Shown here piece by piece: positions 44,617 through 55,145 of a stretch of 64,000 nt of DNA. The translations under genes were made by a program, and so were the position numbers. This DNA is from Melampsora larici-populina 98AG31 (Eukaryota > Basidiomycota > Pucciniomycetes > Pucciniales > Melampsoraceae): contig NW_006768794.1 of assembly GCF_000204055.1 (NCBI RefSeq), positions 991,367 to 1,055,366 of the forward strand. The letters run 5' to 3'. Position 1 is the first letter of the stretch; each line of letters begins with the position of its first letter. The notes below the pieces were generated by a model, which searched no databases, was not told the DNA's origin, and saw only the letters and a program-made list of their open reading frames with translations.

Positions 44617-44826
44617 ATGTGGAAATCAGTTTGGTTGTTCGTTTTGTTTTTCTGTACATTCGGTTTGATTTGTTTACACTTCAGATCGGAGGAAATCCAA
44701 AAACTTACCAAAAAGGCTGCACCAAAGATCCATTCTGGAATCGAACCACCTGTTTTAGATTTAGTGATCGTAAAAAAAGATGTTGAACACTTCGATCCAC
44801 CTGAAATCTTTCCTAAATTAAACTAA
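44617..44826 (+). CDS. Possible small membrane-anchored or secreted protein
   Basis: A 69-residue frame starting with ATG. The N-terminus is strongly hydrophobic (KSVWLFVLFFCTFGLICLHF), followed by a polar Lys/Glu/Pro-rich tail that ends PPEIFPKLN. The shape fits a signal anchor or signal peptide on a short protein. No homologue is recognised, the frame is short, and a minus-strand open stretch overlaps upstream, so chance is possible. Confidence 0.3.
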   Translation: MWKSVWLFVLFFCTFGLICLHFRSEEIQKLTKKAAPKIHSGIEPPVLDLVIVKKDVEHFDPPEIFPKLN

Positions 44827-46284
44827 TGCAAGGAAAAAGCAAATCGGTTGATATCAAATTAATGACAATTTTTTCGAAACAAAAGGATATGAAGAAGAAG
44901 AAGGAAAAGAAATGATTGATTGACTAACATCTGATGGATCTATTGAATAAGACATTTGACCGAATTGAACTGCAATTTTCACCTTGGTTTTACAAGGTAC
45001 AGTCCAATACCTAAAATCAAGAATAGATCGAATGTTAGTACATATATACCAGGATAAGATCAAAGTGGTATCAACCAAATTTCGAGTATATACAGTCGTT
45101 TTCAAAAAGCTTGCCGAAATTTGCCCGCAAAACTCGAGCAATTTGGCGGTGAATTAGCGGCAAGCTTTTTGAAAACGACTGTATATCAAGACACAAACCC
45201 TTTTGCACGATTGGAGTTGGCAATGACTCATTTGCCAAGGATGACGGCGCTCGGGAGTGGCAAATATGATGAGGAAGGGCGCTGAGTGGAAGGGCCGATT
45301 ACAGATGGGTCGAGGGAGTAGGTAGTTGAGTTGGGTATGATCGGAGGCCCATCGGTAGGAACATTAAGAAGAATCGGACCAGAGTACGTATTGAACTGTT
45401 GCTGAGGTCGTGAAACAATTCCAAGGTTCTGTCTTGTAGAATATAAAGAGAAACAATCCAGTAGGCTTAGTGTCTATTATCATCTTCTATGAAATCAACT
45501 AATAGATCAAAATAACCAAGTAAAAAGCTTACTTTGTATTACATAAAATACCATCATTCAAAAATCAAAAATTCAATCAATGTTGCATTTGGGATTTGCC
45601 TTAAACTTGATTGATCGTGAGAAAGTGAAGACTATGAAAGGCAAGGAAAAACAGTTGGATTCAGATTCAGGTAGAATATCAATAGGGACCTTGATCTTGA
45701 TTGGGAAAAAAGATACTCACGATCAAGTAAAAGGATTCATTTTAATTCAGTGAGTAGATTGATTGAGATCGAGCCAGAATCATGATTATTATTGAGTAAG
45801 AAGATTGGTTTGGATCCTTAAGGAGGAACACGGCAATGACTCTGATTCTGAGTTGATGGTTGAAGTTTTGATGATTGAAAGTTTTGATGATAAGAAGATT
45901 GACAAAGTTGAAGGGAGATGCATACAGGATTTGCATTAGATCCATCAATAAGGAGATTCGTGCGAGGTACATACATATTGGGAACGAGTTGGGTGCTTCA
46001 GGAAAGTTGCCTAGGTGTGAATTGACTTGCAAAGTTGGATTGGCGGATGGGGTTAAAAGAGGCAAAGCAGCCATCAGATGACTGGAAATCTGAATGGAGG
46101 GAACCACAAACGAACCTCAAAATGGTTTCTGACACACGTGCAAAACTTGGAAATCACACTAATGGTGGATTTTGTCAGGTTTTGTTCGAATTGCATGTTC
46201 GCCTTTAATATGAATGATAATTCAGGAAGTAACCTGCGGAAACAAGTGATAAGATCAAAATGGAATTCGAATTTGATTTGCTCC
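44827..46284. other. Intergenic, no gene apart from a small MITE
   Basis: It contains the 89-bp inverted-repeat element at 45093-45181. The other open frames are short and have no recognisable features. Confidence 0.45.
45093..45181. mobile_element. 89-bp MITE with TA target duplication (Tc1/mariner-like)
   Basis: CAGTCGTTTTCAAAAAGCTT at the left end is mirrored exactly at the right end, where the match extends to GCCG. The remaining centre is about 40 bases. TA flanks both sides (45091-45092 and 45182-45183), as for Tc1/mariner-type insertions. There is no coding capacity. Confidence 0.85.
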
Positions 46285-47634
46285 TCACAAATTCCAAAGG
46301 TGCTCAACCAGATCATTGTATCTTGATTTTGGATTTTGCGCTGCATGGCAAGATAAGGAGCCAAATTGTTAACCGCGTGCAGTACTTGTGCAATCTCTAC
46401 CAGAGGTTCCACTGGTCGTAAACCACTGTTATCTCGCTCATCCTCAACCACCATGTTGTTGAGGATCACAGGCTTTCATGATCATGTGCAAGACCTTCGG
46501 ATGCCACATATGAGCTGGTCAAGCGACAATGGCGAATTGCGCCTGTAGAACGCCAAAAGCGCATTCAACATCCTTCCGAATGGCTTCTTGCATCTTAGCA
46601 TAAAACTGATTATTTAGAAGTAAGTAAGTGAATTCTAATTTAGTGAAACATACATAGAATGAAATACTGACCTCCTTTTTCTCATCCTGAGGATGGGAAA
46701 TGGTCTGAAGTATAGTAGCCCACTTTGGATATATACCATCAGCGAGGTAATATCCTTTGTCGTATTGATGGCCATTTATCTCATAATTGCAACACGGAGC
46801 TTCGCCCTTAGCCAGGCGGTGGAACAGAAGAGAGTGATTGAGGAAATTGATGTCATTTAAAGATCCAGGCAGGCCAAGAAACGAGTGCCAAATCCATAGG
46901 TCTTGCGACGCGACCGCTTCTAATATGATTGTTGGACCACCTTCTTTTCCCTTGTATTGGCCACTGTGAGCCTTGGGGCAATTCTTCCAACGCCAGTGCA
47001 TACAGTCCAGAGAGCCCAAAATGCCAGGGAAACCTCGAGCTGCATTCTGAGCGAGTAAACGTTGGGTGTCCGACGCATTAGGTTCTCGAAGGTACTCCGC
47101 GCCAAAGTGACCCACCACAGCGGCACAAAACCTTTTCGCACACTTCAAACTTGTTGATTCAGCAATACATAGATATTCATCATTCAAGTCCGCAGGTGTT
47201 CCATATGCTAGCATTCTGATCGCCTAAGTACACTTCTGTAAAGGACTAAAACCAAGTTTACCACAAGCATCTCTTTGCTGGACAAAGTAACTGTCCTGAG
47301 CGGTGACACCAGCTACGACACGCAACCAGAGAGGTCGACCCATTCGAAATCGATGTTGAAACATATTGTTGGTATACTTCGGATTATTGGAAAAGTAGTC
47401 TCGAATCATTTGAGCGTGACCTGAAACACGGTCCCGATCAATGTTGGGAGCCTTGCCAGGCCTCGAACCACCGCCTTTGCGCTTGTCATTGATTTCCGTG
47501 GCAAGGAGGTGAGTAGCCACAGCAGGCACGCTTTGACCGGCATCAACCATCATGTGCATGCAATTGGAACTTTGGTTACATAAGTTGAGAAGGTTGTTCA
47601 ACGCGAGAGGATTGGTATTGCTTAATTGGGGCAT
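46285..47634 (-). pseudogene. PIF/Harbinger transposase, decayed
   Basis: The first in-frame ATG is at 47634. The DDE nuclease core is clear: Asp in GILGSLDCMHWRWKNCP, Asp in FLGLPGSLNDINFLN, and Glu in QEAIRKDVECAFGVLQ. YYLADGIYPKW, typical of the family, is also present. An intron (GTCAGT...ATCAG, near 46610-46680) interrupts the core as in the related gene at 58486-59829. Lesions are a TAG at 47224-47226 between LQKCT and AIRMLAYG, a TGA at 46519-46521 after FAIVA, a small deletion before ILNNMVVEDERD, and a further frame change before VEHLWNL. No terminal repeats were found for this copy. It lies 6 kb from the nearest Myb-like gene. Confidence 0.85.
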
Positions 47635-48339
47635 GGCATAGATTTGATCAGACAAAAACTTGGAAGAATTGATGGTGAAATGGACACAACAATCGATAAG
47701 ATGAGATGATTATATCGATAGAGGCACAAAATTCATGATACGGCATATTGATCAATTCTTTATCTGATGCCGGATGTGTCAGACGATGTGACGTAACCTT
47801 TGTTCTCATTTGGGTGATGTATTAGATGGACTTTCATGCATTTGGAAGTCCTCGAGTTTGCCAAAATTTTACGATTTACCAGGAAACATGTCATACAGCT
47901 TCATTACTGTTGAAGATGTCACATACAGCGACTGCATTTGCGAGGTACCGGTGCTGCTGCTCTAATAGGGTATGTTCAGGACCCCGGAATGCCCCTACAA
48001 TGGGTAGTCACAAAAAAAGTTCTTTTTGAGCTCTATTGGGGCTTTCCAGCATGGGTTTACACATGCCTCATTTGGTTTTTAGCCCGCTCATTGTTCTCCT
48101 CTCCTCCATTTGACCATTGCCAAACACCAGTTTTTAAGACACTTTGGCTACTTGAAACTAGCTCATCAATGCTGAGGAACAGCTAGTAGCTCGCCAAAGC
48201 ACCCCTTGAGTGTTTTTCCTGATGGATTCTTGCTTTGAATCAAGTCGTCTTGAGATTGTAGATGTTATTTGATAGTTACCTGGAATTATGGGTTATGATA
48301 GGAAATCGGGGCCCCGATAGAGCTCAAAAAGAACTTTTT

Positions 48340-48467
48340 GAAATGTGACCATTTAAAACTTACTAAATACTTAGTAAGAAAAAATCAAACAGGTGAAGGT
48401 TTTTGGGCGAATCCCAAGGCTAAGTGCCTAGGGTTATAAATTTCTTGAATAAAAAATATGTATCCCT
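48340..48467 (-). repeat. Ngaro split direct repeat B2 (terminal)
   Basis: 128 bp, near-identical to B1 at 48973-49100 (GAAATGTGACC ... ATGTATCCCT). Its outer edge is the element's 3' end. Confidence 0.92.
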
Positions 48468-48740
48468 ACGGGGCGGACAGCGGACAAAATACCAATACTA
48501 CGAAACTAACATAACTAACACATCGACAATAAAGGACATAAAAAAGAAAAGAGAACACAAACTAATAATGTAGAAATGAATTGATGAAAGAAATGAGAAA
48601 AGAGTAATAAGTAACACAGTCCATTTTATTAAGAGATAAAGAACGAAAAAAAAAACAGAAGAAAAAATAAAAACTTGAATAAAATTAAAAGAATAAAACT
48701 TTCATAGCCGAAGAGAACAGGGAACCTAAGGGTGGGTGGG

Positions 48741-48972
48741 TTGCTTAAAATAATGTATCAAAGTCGAAGAAATATCAAAGATATTCGTCGATAAAGGAAT
48801 CTGAATGGGAATGAATCGATGAGTTGGGAGGTGGTAAACAGCAGATGATGTCATAGCTGTGGAAAACATAAAAGGAATTGAAACAACCCAACCCGTTAGT
48901 AAACGTGTACATGTAATCATTCAGTCCCAACTATCACATTCCCATCAGTTAATAATGCATTACCAACTACTA
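48741..48972 (-). repeat. Ngaro split direct repeat A2 (internal)
   Basis: 232 bp, near-identical to A1 at 54133-54364; the few differences include AATCGATG/AATCAATG and CCCAACCC/CCCGACCC. It directly abuts B1. Confidence 0.93.
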
Positions 48973-49100
48973 GAAATGTGACCATTTAAAACTTACTAAA
49001 TACTTAGTAAGAAAAAATCAAACAGGTGAAGGTTTTTGGGCGAATCCCAAGGCTAAGTGCCTAGGGTTATGAATTTCTTGAATAAAAAATATGTATCCCT
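48973..49100 (-). repeat. Ngaro split direct repeat B1 (internal)
   Basis: 128-bp copy of B2, starting exactly where A2 ends. The 49101-49454 stretch between it and the recombinase gene is A-rich and holds nothing else. Confidence 0.92.
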
Positions 49101-49454
49101 CTCCGACCCGCCTACCAATCGTACAGGCAGAGTGGTGAAGTAGGAGAGGGAATGAAAAAAGAAAAATAAAAAGTTTTTTGATAAAAACAAAGAAACATAT
49201 TAGTAAATGATGCCCAAAAAATTTTGAAAACCAAACGAAGAATAAGATAGGCATGAAAACCAAAAATGAAGGTAAAAACCTATCCCAAATAAGCACTAAA
49301 AAGGTACGAAAACCTTTGATTGGAGTAAAACCAATTCAAAAACAATACTTTTTTAGGCATGAAAGCTATAAAAAGGTATGAAAACCTTTCTATAATAATT
49401 TTATATAAAAAATTAACTAAAAAAGGAAAGTTAACAACAGAAAAAACTCACTTC

Positions 49455-50495
49455 TTATGAAAAAGAAACTCTCGAGCCCACATGAGACACGTGCCCGATT
49501 ACATGATTTTGATTCTCAGGTAATCGTAAGGCAACGTGACCCCGGACATACATTAAAAAAGCCTCAGAGGACCAACGACCGGCGCTTTTGATAAAATCTA
49601 AATTAGCACCTGCTTGAGCTAGTGCTGTGGCGCCACCTGAACGTAACGAATGGCCGGAGAAAGATTTATCGAAGTGAAGATGAAATTTTGACAAAAACCA
49701 TGACCGAGAAGGAGAAATGCCTTCAGAAGTAACAAACAATTCGGTTGAAGTAATGAAGCTGACATCCCTAACTCGAAGATAGGATTTTAATAATTTGATG
49801 GGACACGCAGAAGTGTTCGAGAATTGCTGGATAACTACAGGAGCACCTAAAAAATTCCTATCGCCTTTAGAATAAGGAAGATTAAACTGTACAAATTTCT
49901 TACACATCGAAAACTTGAGGGACGAGCGTAAAATGATTTTTCTTGAATCTTGGAATTTCACTGAATCCGGCACAGTCAATTCCCCCAAACGATGTAAGCC
50001 GCCAAACCCGATACCCAACATAGCTAGAAACAATTTATCGTCAAATGAAGAAGACGATTTTTCGACAACTGATTCCAAATGCGAAACGGTAAGCGGATTT
50101 TTTCTTTTGATTGGCTTCGAAAAATTTTGAATACAGAATTTCATCGTATCTTTCACTTCCTGATGACTAGCCTTGCAGAAGACGGACGGAAAATCTAATT
50201 TAAAAATGTGTTGAATACCGATTAAGTATGCTCTGACCGAACGAGGTGAAATCATTCGACTCATACAGGATACAAAATCACATAAGTTACGTTTGTTAGG
50301 AGAAAGAGAAATGTTAAAATGTGTACAGAACTTTACAAAGGAACGAAACCCTGATTTATATTTTTCTAAAGATATTTTTTGAATTGTTGAACGTTGATCA
50401 TTTTTAGAAATTTCGCGGAGTTCTTCCAACGAAACGTTCAACATTGGTTTTCTGGGATTTGATTTTGAATGTGAAGCGGATTTGGATTTCGCCAT
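49455..50495 (-). CDS. Tyrosine recombinase of the Ngaro element
   Basis: An open frame of 346 residues from ATG at 50495. The N-terminal half is a helical SAM-like core-binding domain (EKYKSGFRSFVKFCTHF ... SVRAYLIGIQHIF). The catalytic half begins with GFGGLHRLGELT, which carries the first active-site Arg. It contains the H-x-x-R box (GHSLRSGGATALAQAG) and the nucleophilic Tyr in EAFLMYVRGH, preceded by AGRWSS. All key residues of a tyrosine recombinase are present. The enzyme would join the element's cDNA circle to the target without duplication. It overlaps the end of the RNase H frame by 58 bases in another phase, usual for this group. Confidence 0.93.
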   Translation of the reverse strand: MAKSKSASHSKSNPRKPMLNVSLEELREISKNDQRSTIQKISLEKYKSGFRSFVKFCTHFNISLSPNKRNLCDFVSCMSRMISPRSVRAYLIGIQHIFKLDFPSVFCKASHQEVKDTMKFCIQNFSKPIKRKNPLTVSHLESVVEKSSSSFDDKLFLAMLGIGFGGLHRLGELTVPDSVKFQDSRKIILRSSLKFSMCKKFVQFNLPYSKGDRNFLGAPVVIQQFSNTSACPIKLLKSYLRVRDVSFITSTELFVTSEGISPSRSWFLSKFHLHFDKSFSGHSLRSGGATALAQAGANLDFIKSAGRWSSEAFLMYVRGHVALRLPENQNHVIGHVSHVGSRVSFS

Positions 50496-52369
50496 ACTCG
50501 AGTTGAAGGATCAAAAGTTTCTAAGTTCGCAATTCTACCACCAGCTGACAAAGAAGGATCAATCTTTAAATAAGATATTGAGTCAGCTTCAATCGCATGA
50601 CAAAATATCTCTAATTTTTCAGGGGTAAGCACAACTTTTTGACGCGACAGCGAATCAGCGGTTGAATTAAAATCCGCTGAGACATGCACAACCTTGACAT
50701 CCGCTTTAGCATTCACAATGCTCTTTACACAATGACGAAAAAGGTGCCTGACGATTTGATTCGGCGCATGAGAACTGAAAAGGTCCACGACATTTCAATT
50801 ATCTGAATGAACCAGGATCTTCCGTGAACCTCTAGCAATTCCTAAATCGATCGCAATAACAACGCCTAATAACTCAGCCCAGAAAATATTTCTTCTCGGT
50901 GGAGGAAATATAAAATAGAAACCCAGGTGAAACACTGGATCCCAGATTCCAATACCCTCCATACAAGCATCGGTATAGTAAATTGAATCGGCGTCATCTG
51001 GATTCCATCGTAAAGATCGCAGCAACAAAACACCACTACTTTCCGTAAAAAACGATATCAGCCAACGCAAATCGTCTTGGTTTTCCTTATTTAGATGAAC
51101 TTGGAGAAATCGATGGGATTTATTTCCCGATTTCTCATACAAACTTTGAAGTGCAAATCGACCCCAAGGCATCGATGTACAAGCCCACGAAGCGTGACCG
51201 AGAATCTTCTGCCAGTCGTTTAATGAATGACTAGGTTTTGCCACGAAATCTTGAAGAGACTGAATTAAATGAGCTTTCTTATCAGGTTGCAGATACATAA
51301 TCATCTTCTCCGAATCCACAACATGACCAATGATTTCTATAACTGGACCATAAATTTGTTTCTTCCAAATCCATGGAATACCTAATATGTCAAAGAGATT
51401 AAGAAGTTTTGCTTGATTTCAAGGAATGAAGTGATCCTTGAATTTCATAAAATCTTTCCTTGGACACACCGACCAGACGTCGTCCATCATGTTATTCATA
51501 AACTTGATGTTGAATTCAAATTCCGCAATCCAAAGAACTAAAGAAAATACTCCGCACCAAATGTATGGGGAAGCAGAAGAACCAAAAGTTAAGTTATGGT
51601 CCACTCTTTTCTTATCACCTTTTATTTTCAAGATTTGTCGAATCTGGTACTGAATATGTAAAGGAATTATTCGAAAGGCATTTTCCACATCGGATTTAAA
51701 TAAGACAACATCACCAAATTTGTCCTTCATGTCGATTAAATAAGGAATGAAAGTCTTTAAAGAATCATAAGCAACAGGAATCTTGTCTTTATCAATGAGA
51801 TCGTTCGGTGATGGACGTCCTGCACTCATATTCGAACAAACACGCATTTTGTTCGAATCTTTCTTTGAGACCATCAACAGCGGGATTACCTTCATGCCTT
51901 CCAGTAAAGTCGAAAACTCTTCTGAATAACGACCTGCCAGGACTTCTTCTTGACATTTTTTGTCCAAAATAAGTTGGTTAGAAAGGCATGATTTATGATT
52001 TGGACCGTCTATAATAGTAGATGACGGGAGAGAAGAGCAAGGCCAAAAACCACATCTTAAACCTTTTAAAGCTGAATTTACAAATGGTTTGTTGGGATGA
52101 TTTATTAAGAGAGTTTCCAATTTATCGACCTTGATTGGAGTTATGATTTTGAAGAGGTAAGGGAATTGTTTCAGAGCGAAATCGGCATCGGTATCTTCAG
52201 ATAACGATGGGGCGTCCGGAAAAGGGTTTGCGAAAAGGCTTGACTCGATTGCCGGCGAAGAACCCGAAGGATTCACTGTGTCCCATACATAGCCACGAAG
52301 AAATTTTTCATTAACAGATACCTTCACTGCTGAAGTCGATGCTTTTGGCGATCTAAAAAAGACACTCAA
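50438..52369 (-). pseudogene. Reverse transcriptase-RNase H of the Ngaro element with two in-frame TGA codons
   Basis: One reading frame runs through three open blocks: 52369-51419 (RT palm with FKSDVENAFRIIPL, GSSASPYIWC and the catalytic MMDDVW), 51319-50795 (RNase H start, IYYTDACMEGIGIWDP) and up to 50438 (HVSADFNSTADSLSRQ). TGA codons at 51419-51421 and 50795-50797 break it, but the sequence between them stays in the same frame and keeps family features, so these are point mutations. The frame opens right after a TTTTTTAG acceptor-like sequence and has no native ATG. It may therefore be spliced to the gag-like gene upstream (a possible donor GTTGGT follows GPPDRCFSNSTAG near 52440). Confidence 0.85.
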
Positions 52370-52487
52370 ATGTCAGTTTTGATGGCAATTTTTTAAGAAA
52401 CCAAATTAAACTTTATAAAAAGTAAATTAGAAAAATACCAACCCTGCTGTCGAATTGCTAAAGCAACGATCTGGAGGACCATGTCCA

Positions 52488-54050
52488 TCAGACATGATCA
52501 CATCCTCTGTGATCTTGTCTGCAGTTTTTAACGTTCTGTAACACATCCCACGTTAGAGAAATTGATACTAGAGAAATCTTTTTAAGAAGAGGAAAAAATA
52601 CAGAATTAAGACCAACACAACGGTGGATGCGAGGACACTTGCCCCTATTCTTGCATCCAGCACCTGGCATATTATGTGCGAAGCAGAATTGTTCGTTGAT
52701 CTTAACACCGTCTGAGCTTTCCACTTCATAAATACCTTTATGTTTAAAATTCGAGTCATAGTAATTAGTTGATTGATGAATTTTTGAAGCACCGGATTGA
52801 TATTGATTATTTTGCCGATTACGTTGATGGCCAAGCTGAACAGAAGGATGAGAACTAGAAGATGCAATCGCAGGCTTCTCATCGTAGGCTCTTTGCATAT
52901 AACGTGTTCTAATATTTCCCAGACTCTGGTGGTTCCAATCTGCAAAAGAGATGTCACGTCTGATGGCGAATTGGCTTCGAAGTGCAGCGTCGTAGTTGGC
53001 CACACACATCCAGTCGGCTCTAAAACCGTCAGACATAAATTCTTCTTTAATAAATTTTGCGTACAATAAGAAAAATTTTTGACTAGAAGGGAATGCCTCT
53101 TGATAGGCTTGCTGGAGGATATCGAAGTAATAGAACCATTCTTGCGAATCCGTGAGACTAATCAAAACTTTCTTGTTTTGAAGCTCCAGGTTCTTGTCTT
53201 TTCCCGCGACCATAAGGTTCGTTGCCATCCCTTTCTTTTCCGCCAAAAATTCTCCCTTGATTCTTTGCAAGTCAATGTATTTACCTTGCAACAGTTCTTT
53301 ACAGAGGTTAGAAGGGAAATTTGGAGGTTTGACTCTATCAATGAAACCCTCCACTGCTTTAGCCAAGTGTGGAGCGTATCCTCTAACAGCTTTGGAAAAC
53401 AAGATAGCACTTTCCGAACAATTTTCTGTCGAAGCAGGGCCTGAATCGACTCTTTCCATCCACTCCCAAGATTTTTGCATTTTCTTGGTTTTCCCATCCA
53501 CATTGTCGGAATCTGAGTCGGATCCAATTCTAGATCCTTTCTCTTTACCATCTTTTCTTTTTTCCGTGAAAGGTGATGGAGATTTCGAAGCTCGCAGACG
53601 TTGGCCGTCCAACAAATCCCGGGCCTTTTGGGCGTTATTGATTTGTTCTTGAGTAAGATTGTGGACCTGATTCTCGTCTCGATTGTTCCTTTGAGGAGAA
53701 GTGTGTCGACTCTCAGCCAAGTCTGCTGGAAAATTTGGGTTAGAGCTAAGGTCAAACACATATATTGGATCTTCGTCGGATGAGACTGAAACAACGGGAA
53801 CAGGTCCATCATTTTTGAAAACAGGACGATTCTCCCGTTTGTCTTTTTCGATAAGGTCTGACGCGAATTTTGACCACTGTTGATACCAATTCTTTGATTT
53901 ATAAGGTACGATCTTGGAATATAACGATCGGACCTCAGACATTGATTTGCCGTTTGAACCCCCTGCTGCTTCATAATCAGCGGAAAGGGTTTCCAGTTTT
54001 TCGGTAGCCAACGTGGCAGCGTTAAAATCAAAACTGTCATGATCGCTCAT
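52488..54050 (-). CDS. Gag-like protein of the Ngaro element
   Basis: A 520-residue frame from ATG at 54050, placed 83 bases inside the A1 repeat. It has an acidic N-terminus, a long polar middle, a helical segment around EGFIDRVKPPNFPSNLCKEL, and a C-terminal Cys/His cluster (CFAHNMPGAGCKNRGKCPRIHRC) that may bind nucleic acid. Position first in the element and the C-terminal cluster suggest the capsid-like protein of DIRS-order elements. The last 40 or so residues may be read-through of an intron ending CTGCAG near 52515, after which a frame leads on to the RT region. Confidence 0.8.
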   Translation of the reverse strand: MSDHDSFDFNAATLATEKLETLSADYEAAGGSNGKSMSEVRSLYSKIVPYKSKNWYQQWSKFASDLIEKDKRENRPVFKNDGPVPVVSVSSDEDPIYVFDLSSNPNFPADLAESRHTSPQRNNRDENQVHNLTQEQINNAQKARDLLDGQRLRASKSPSPFTEKRKDGKEKGSRIGSDSDSDNVDGKTKKMQKSWEWMERVDSGPASTENCSESAILFSKAVRGYAPHLAKAVEGFIDRVKPPNFPSNLCKELLQGKYIDLQRIKGEFLAEKKGMATNLMVAGKDKNLELQNKKVLISLTDSQEWFYYFDILQQAYQEAFPSSQKFFLLYAKFIKEEFMSDGFRADWMCVANYDAALRSQFAIRRDISFADWNHQSLGNIRTRYMQRAYDEKPAIASSSSHPSVQLGHQRNRQNNQYQSGASKIHQSTNYYDSNFKHKGIYEVESSDGVKINEQFCFAHNMPGAGCKNRGKCPRIHRCVGLNSVFFPLLKKISLVSISLTWDVLQNVKNCRQDHRGCDHV

Positions 54051-54132
54051 AGAGATACTAGGAACGATAAAAATTACTAAAGTGGGTTGGATAGCTACTT
54101 TACTATCAACGTGAGACAGATAGTAAAATTTT

Positions 54133-54364
54133 TTGCTTAAAATAATGTATCAAAGTCGAAGAAATATCAAAGATATTCGTCGATAAAGGAATCTGAATGG
54201 GAATGAATCAATGAGTTGGGAGGTGGTAAACAGCAGATGATGTCATAGCTGTGGAAAACATAAAAGGAATTGAAACAACCCGACCCGTTAGTAAACGTGT
54301 ACATGTAATCATTCAGTCCCAACTATCACATTCCCATCAGTTAATAATGCATTACCAACTACTA
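54133..54364 (-). repeat. Ngaro split direct repeat A1 (terminal)
   Basis: 232 bp matching A2 (48741-48972). Its outer edge is the element's 5' end, directly followed by the remaining 38 bases of the host TIR element. Confidence 0.93.
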
Positions 54365-54463
54365 TTTGTGACTACCCTTTGTAGGGGCATTCCGGGGTCC
54401 TGTATGTTCTACATCCTGAAATGTGGGAATGTCGTCCGTTGCTCACGCTTCTCGAATAATATA

Positions 54464-55145
54464 ATGTCGGAAAATAAGACAGATTGGCCTACAGAAGAAA
54501 CAGCCGGCCCTCTTTATCAGCATGCTTATATGTTGTTGAATGACAATTACGAATCGCAGGACGTGAAGATTTTCACTGCCTCAGTGACAGCAAACCTCGA
54601 AGGAAACAGAAGTTATCTACTCGAGGGGCCGGTTGTGACATATCCGGAGGCCGACTGTGTCCTTTTTGCACATGAAGAAAATGCAGCGGAAATTGTAATG
54701 GTGGACAATCTGTCTTCGGCGGCGCCGAAAAGAATGGGCGTGATGAGTCGGGGTGAAGTGTTTAATCGTGTGGAGCGGAGATCATTTGGTGACGTATTGC
54801 TCTTTGTCAAGCATCGTGATTGGGATCCAGCGGTAAGTTTGGTGTAGCCTGTTGATGAAGTGGCGTTGACAATGCCTTTTATAGAACGAGCGGTGGGTCG
54901 AGTTCAATGGAATGTATGCGTGTAACTCGCAAAAAATGTCGCACTTTGATGATTTGATTCTGCAGGTGGGCAACATCATAGACTTTTGGGGCAAGGTTCA
55001 GAATTTCAATGATCCAATGAATGCTTGGTATGTCAATGTAAGTGTTGAATCCGCACTTGATCAAGCTACGTTGCGATCTGACAATGGATTTTAGGCAACT
55101 GAAGCTTTCGTAGTCAAGTGGTGCAGAAGTCTCATTGGCCGTTAG
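54464..55145 (+). CDS. Intact three-exon gene of unknown family (190 residues)
   Basis: Exons 54464-54832, 54885-55037 and 55095-55145, all in phase 0, with GTAAGT donors and TAG acceptors. The protein starts MSENKTDWPTEET and reads smoothly across both junctions (FVKHRDWDPA/NERWVEFNGMY and NAWYVN/ATEAFVVKW). It is rich in predicted beta strands, with Phe, Trp and Tyr at regular spacing, compatible with a small beta-barrel such as an OB fold, but no signature motif supports that. It has no signal peptide and no membrane segment. It lies 55 bases after the TATGTT target duplication of the TIR element, so that element was inserted in its promoter or 5' leader. It shows no decay, unlike most neighbours. 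Confidence 0.7.

Larger units (their letters stand above)
48340..54364 (-). mobile_element. Ngaro-type (DIRS order) tyrosine-recombinase retrotransposon, complete structure
   Basis: In element orientation the order is A1 (54364-54133), a gag-like gene, an RT-RNase H region, a tyrosine recombinase gene, B1 (49100-48973), A2 (48972-48741), a 273-bp spacer (48740-48468) and B2 (48467-48340). This split direct repeat layout, together with a tyrosine recombinase instead of a DDE integrase, defines Ngaro-like elements. There is no target duplication: joining 48339 to 54365 restores the inverted repeat of the host element almost exactly, as expected for recombinase-mediated integration. The pol frame has two in-frame TGA codons; the other genes are open. 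Confidence 0.93.
47977..54402. mobile_element. Small TIR element with 6-bp duplication, split by a Ngaro element
   Basis: The left part is 47977-48339 and the right part 54365-54402; rejoined it is about 400 bp. The left end, CAGGACCCCGGAATGCCCCT, is mirrored at the right end at 54383-54402, and the complementarity runs on for about 70 bases through the Ngaro insertion point (AAGTTCTTTTTGAGCTCTAT against its complement at 48310-48339). TATGTT flanks both outer ends (47971-47976 and 54403-54408). A 6-bp duplication does not settle a superfamily. It has no coding capacity. The Ngaro element sits inside the right inverted repeat. Confidence 0.88.

Noticed and set aside
49455..50495. Bacterial or phage integrase, suggesting contamination or horizontal transfer
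   Set aside because: It sits downstream of RT-RNase H between split direct repeats, which is the normal Ngaro arrangement.
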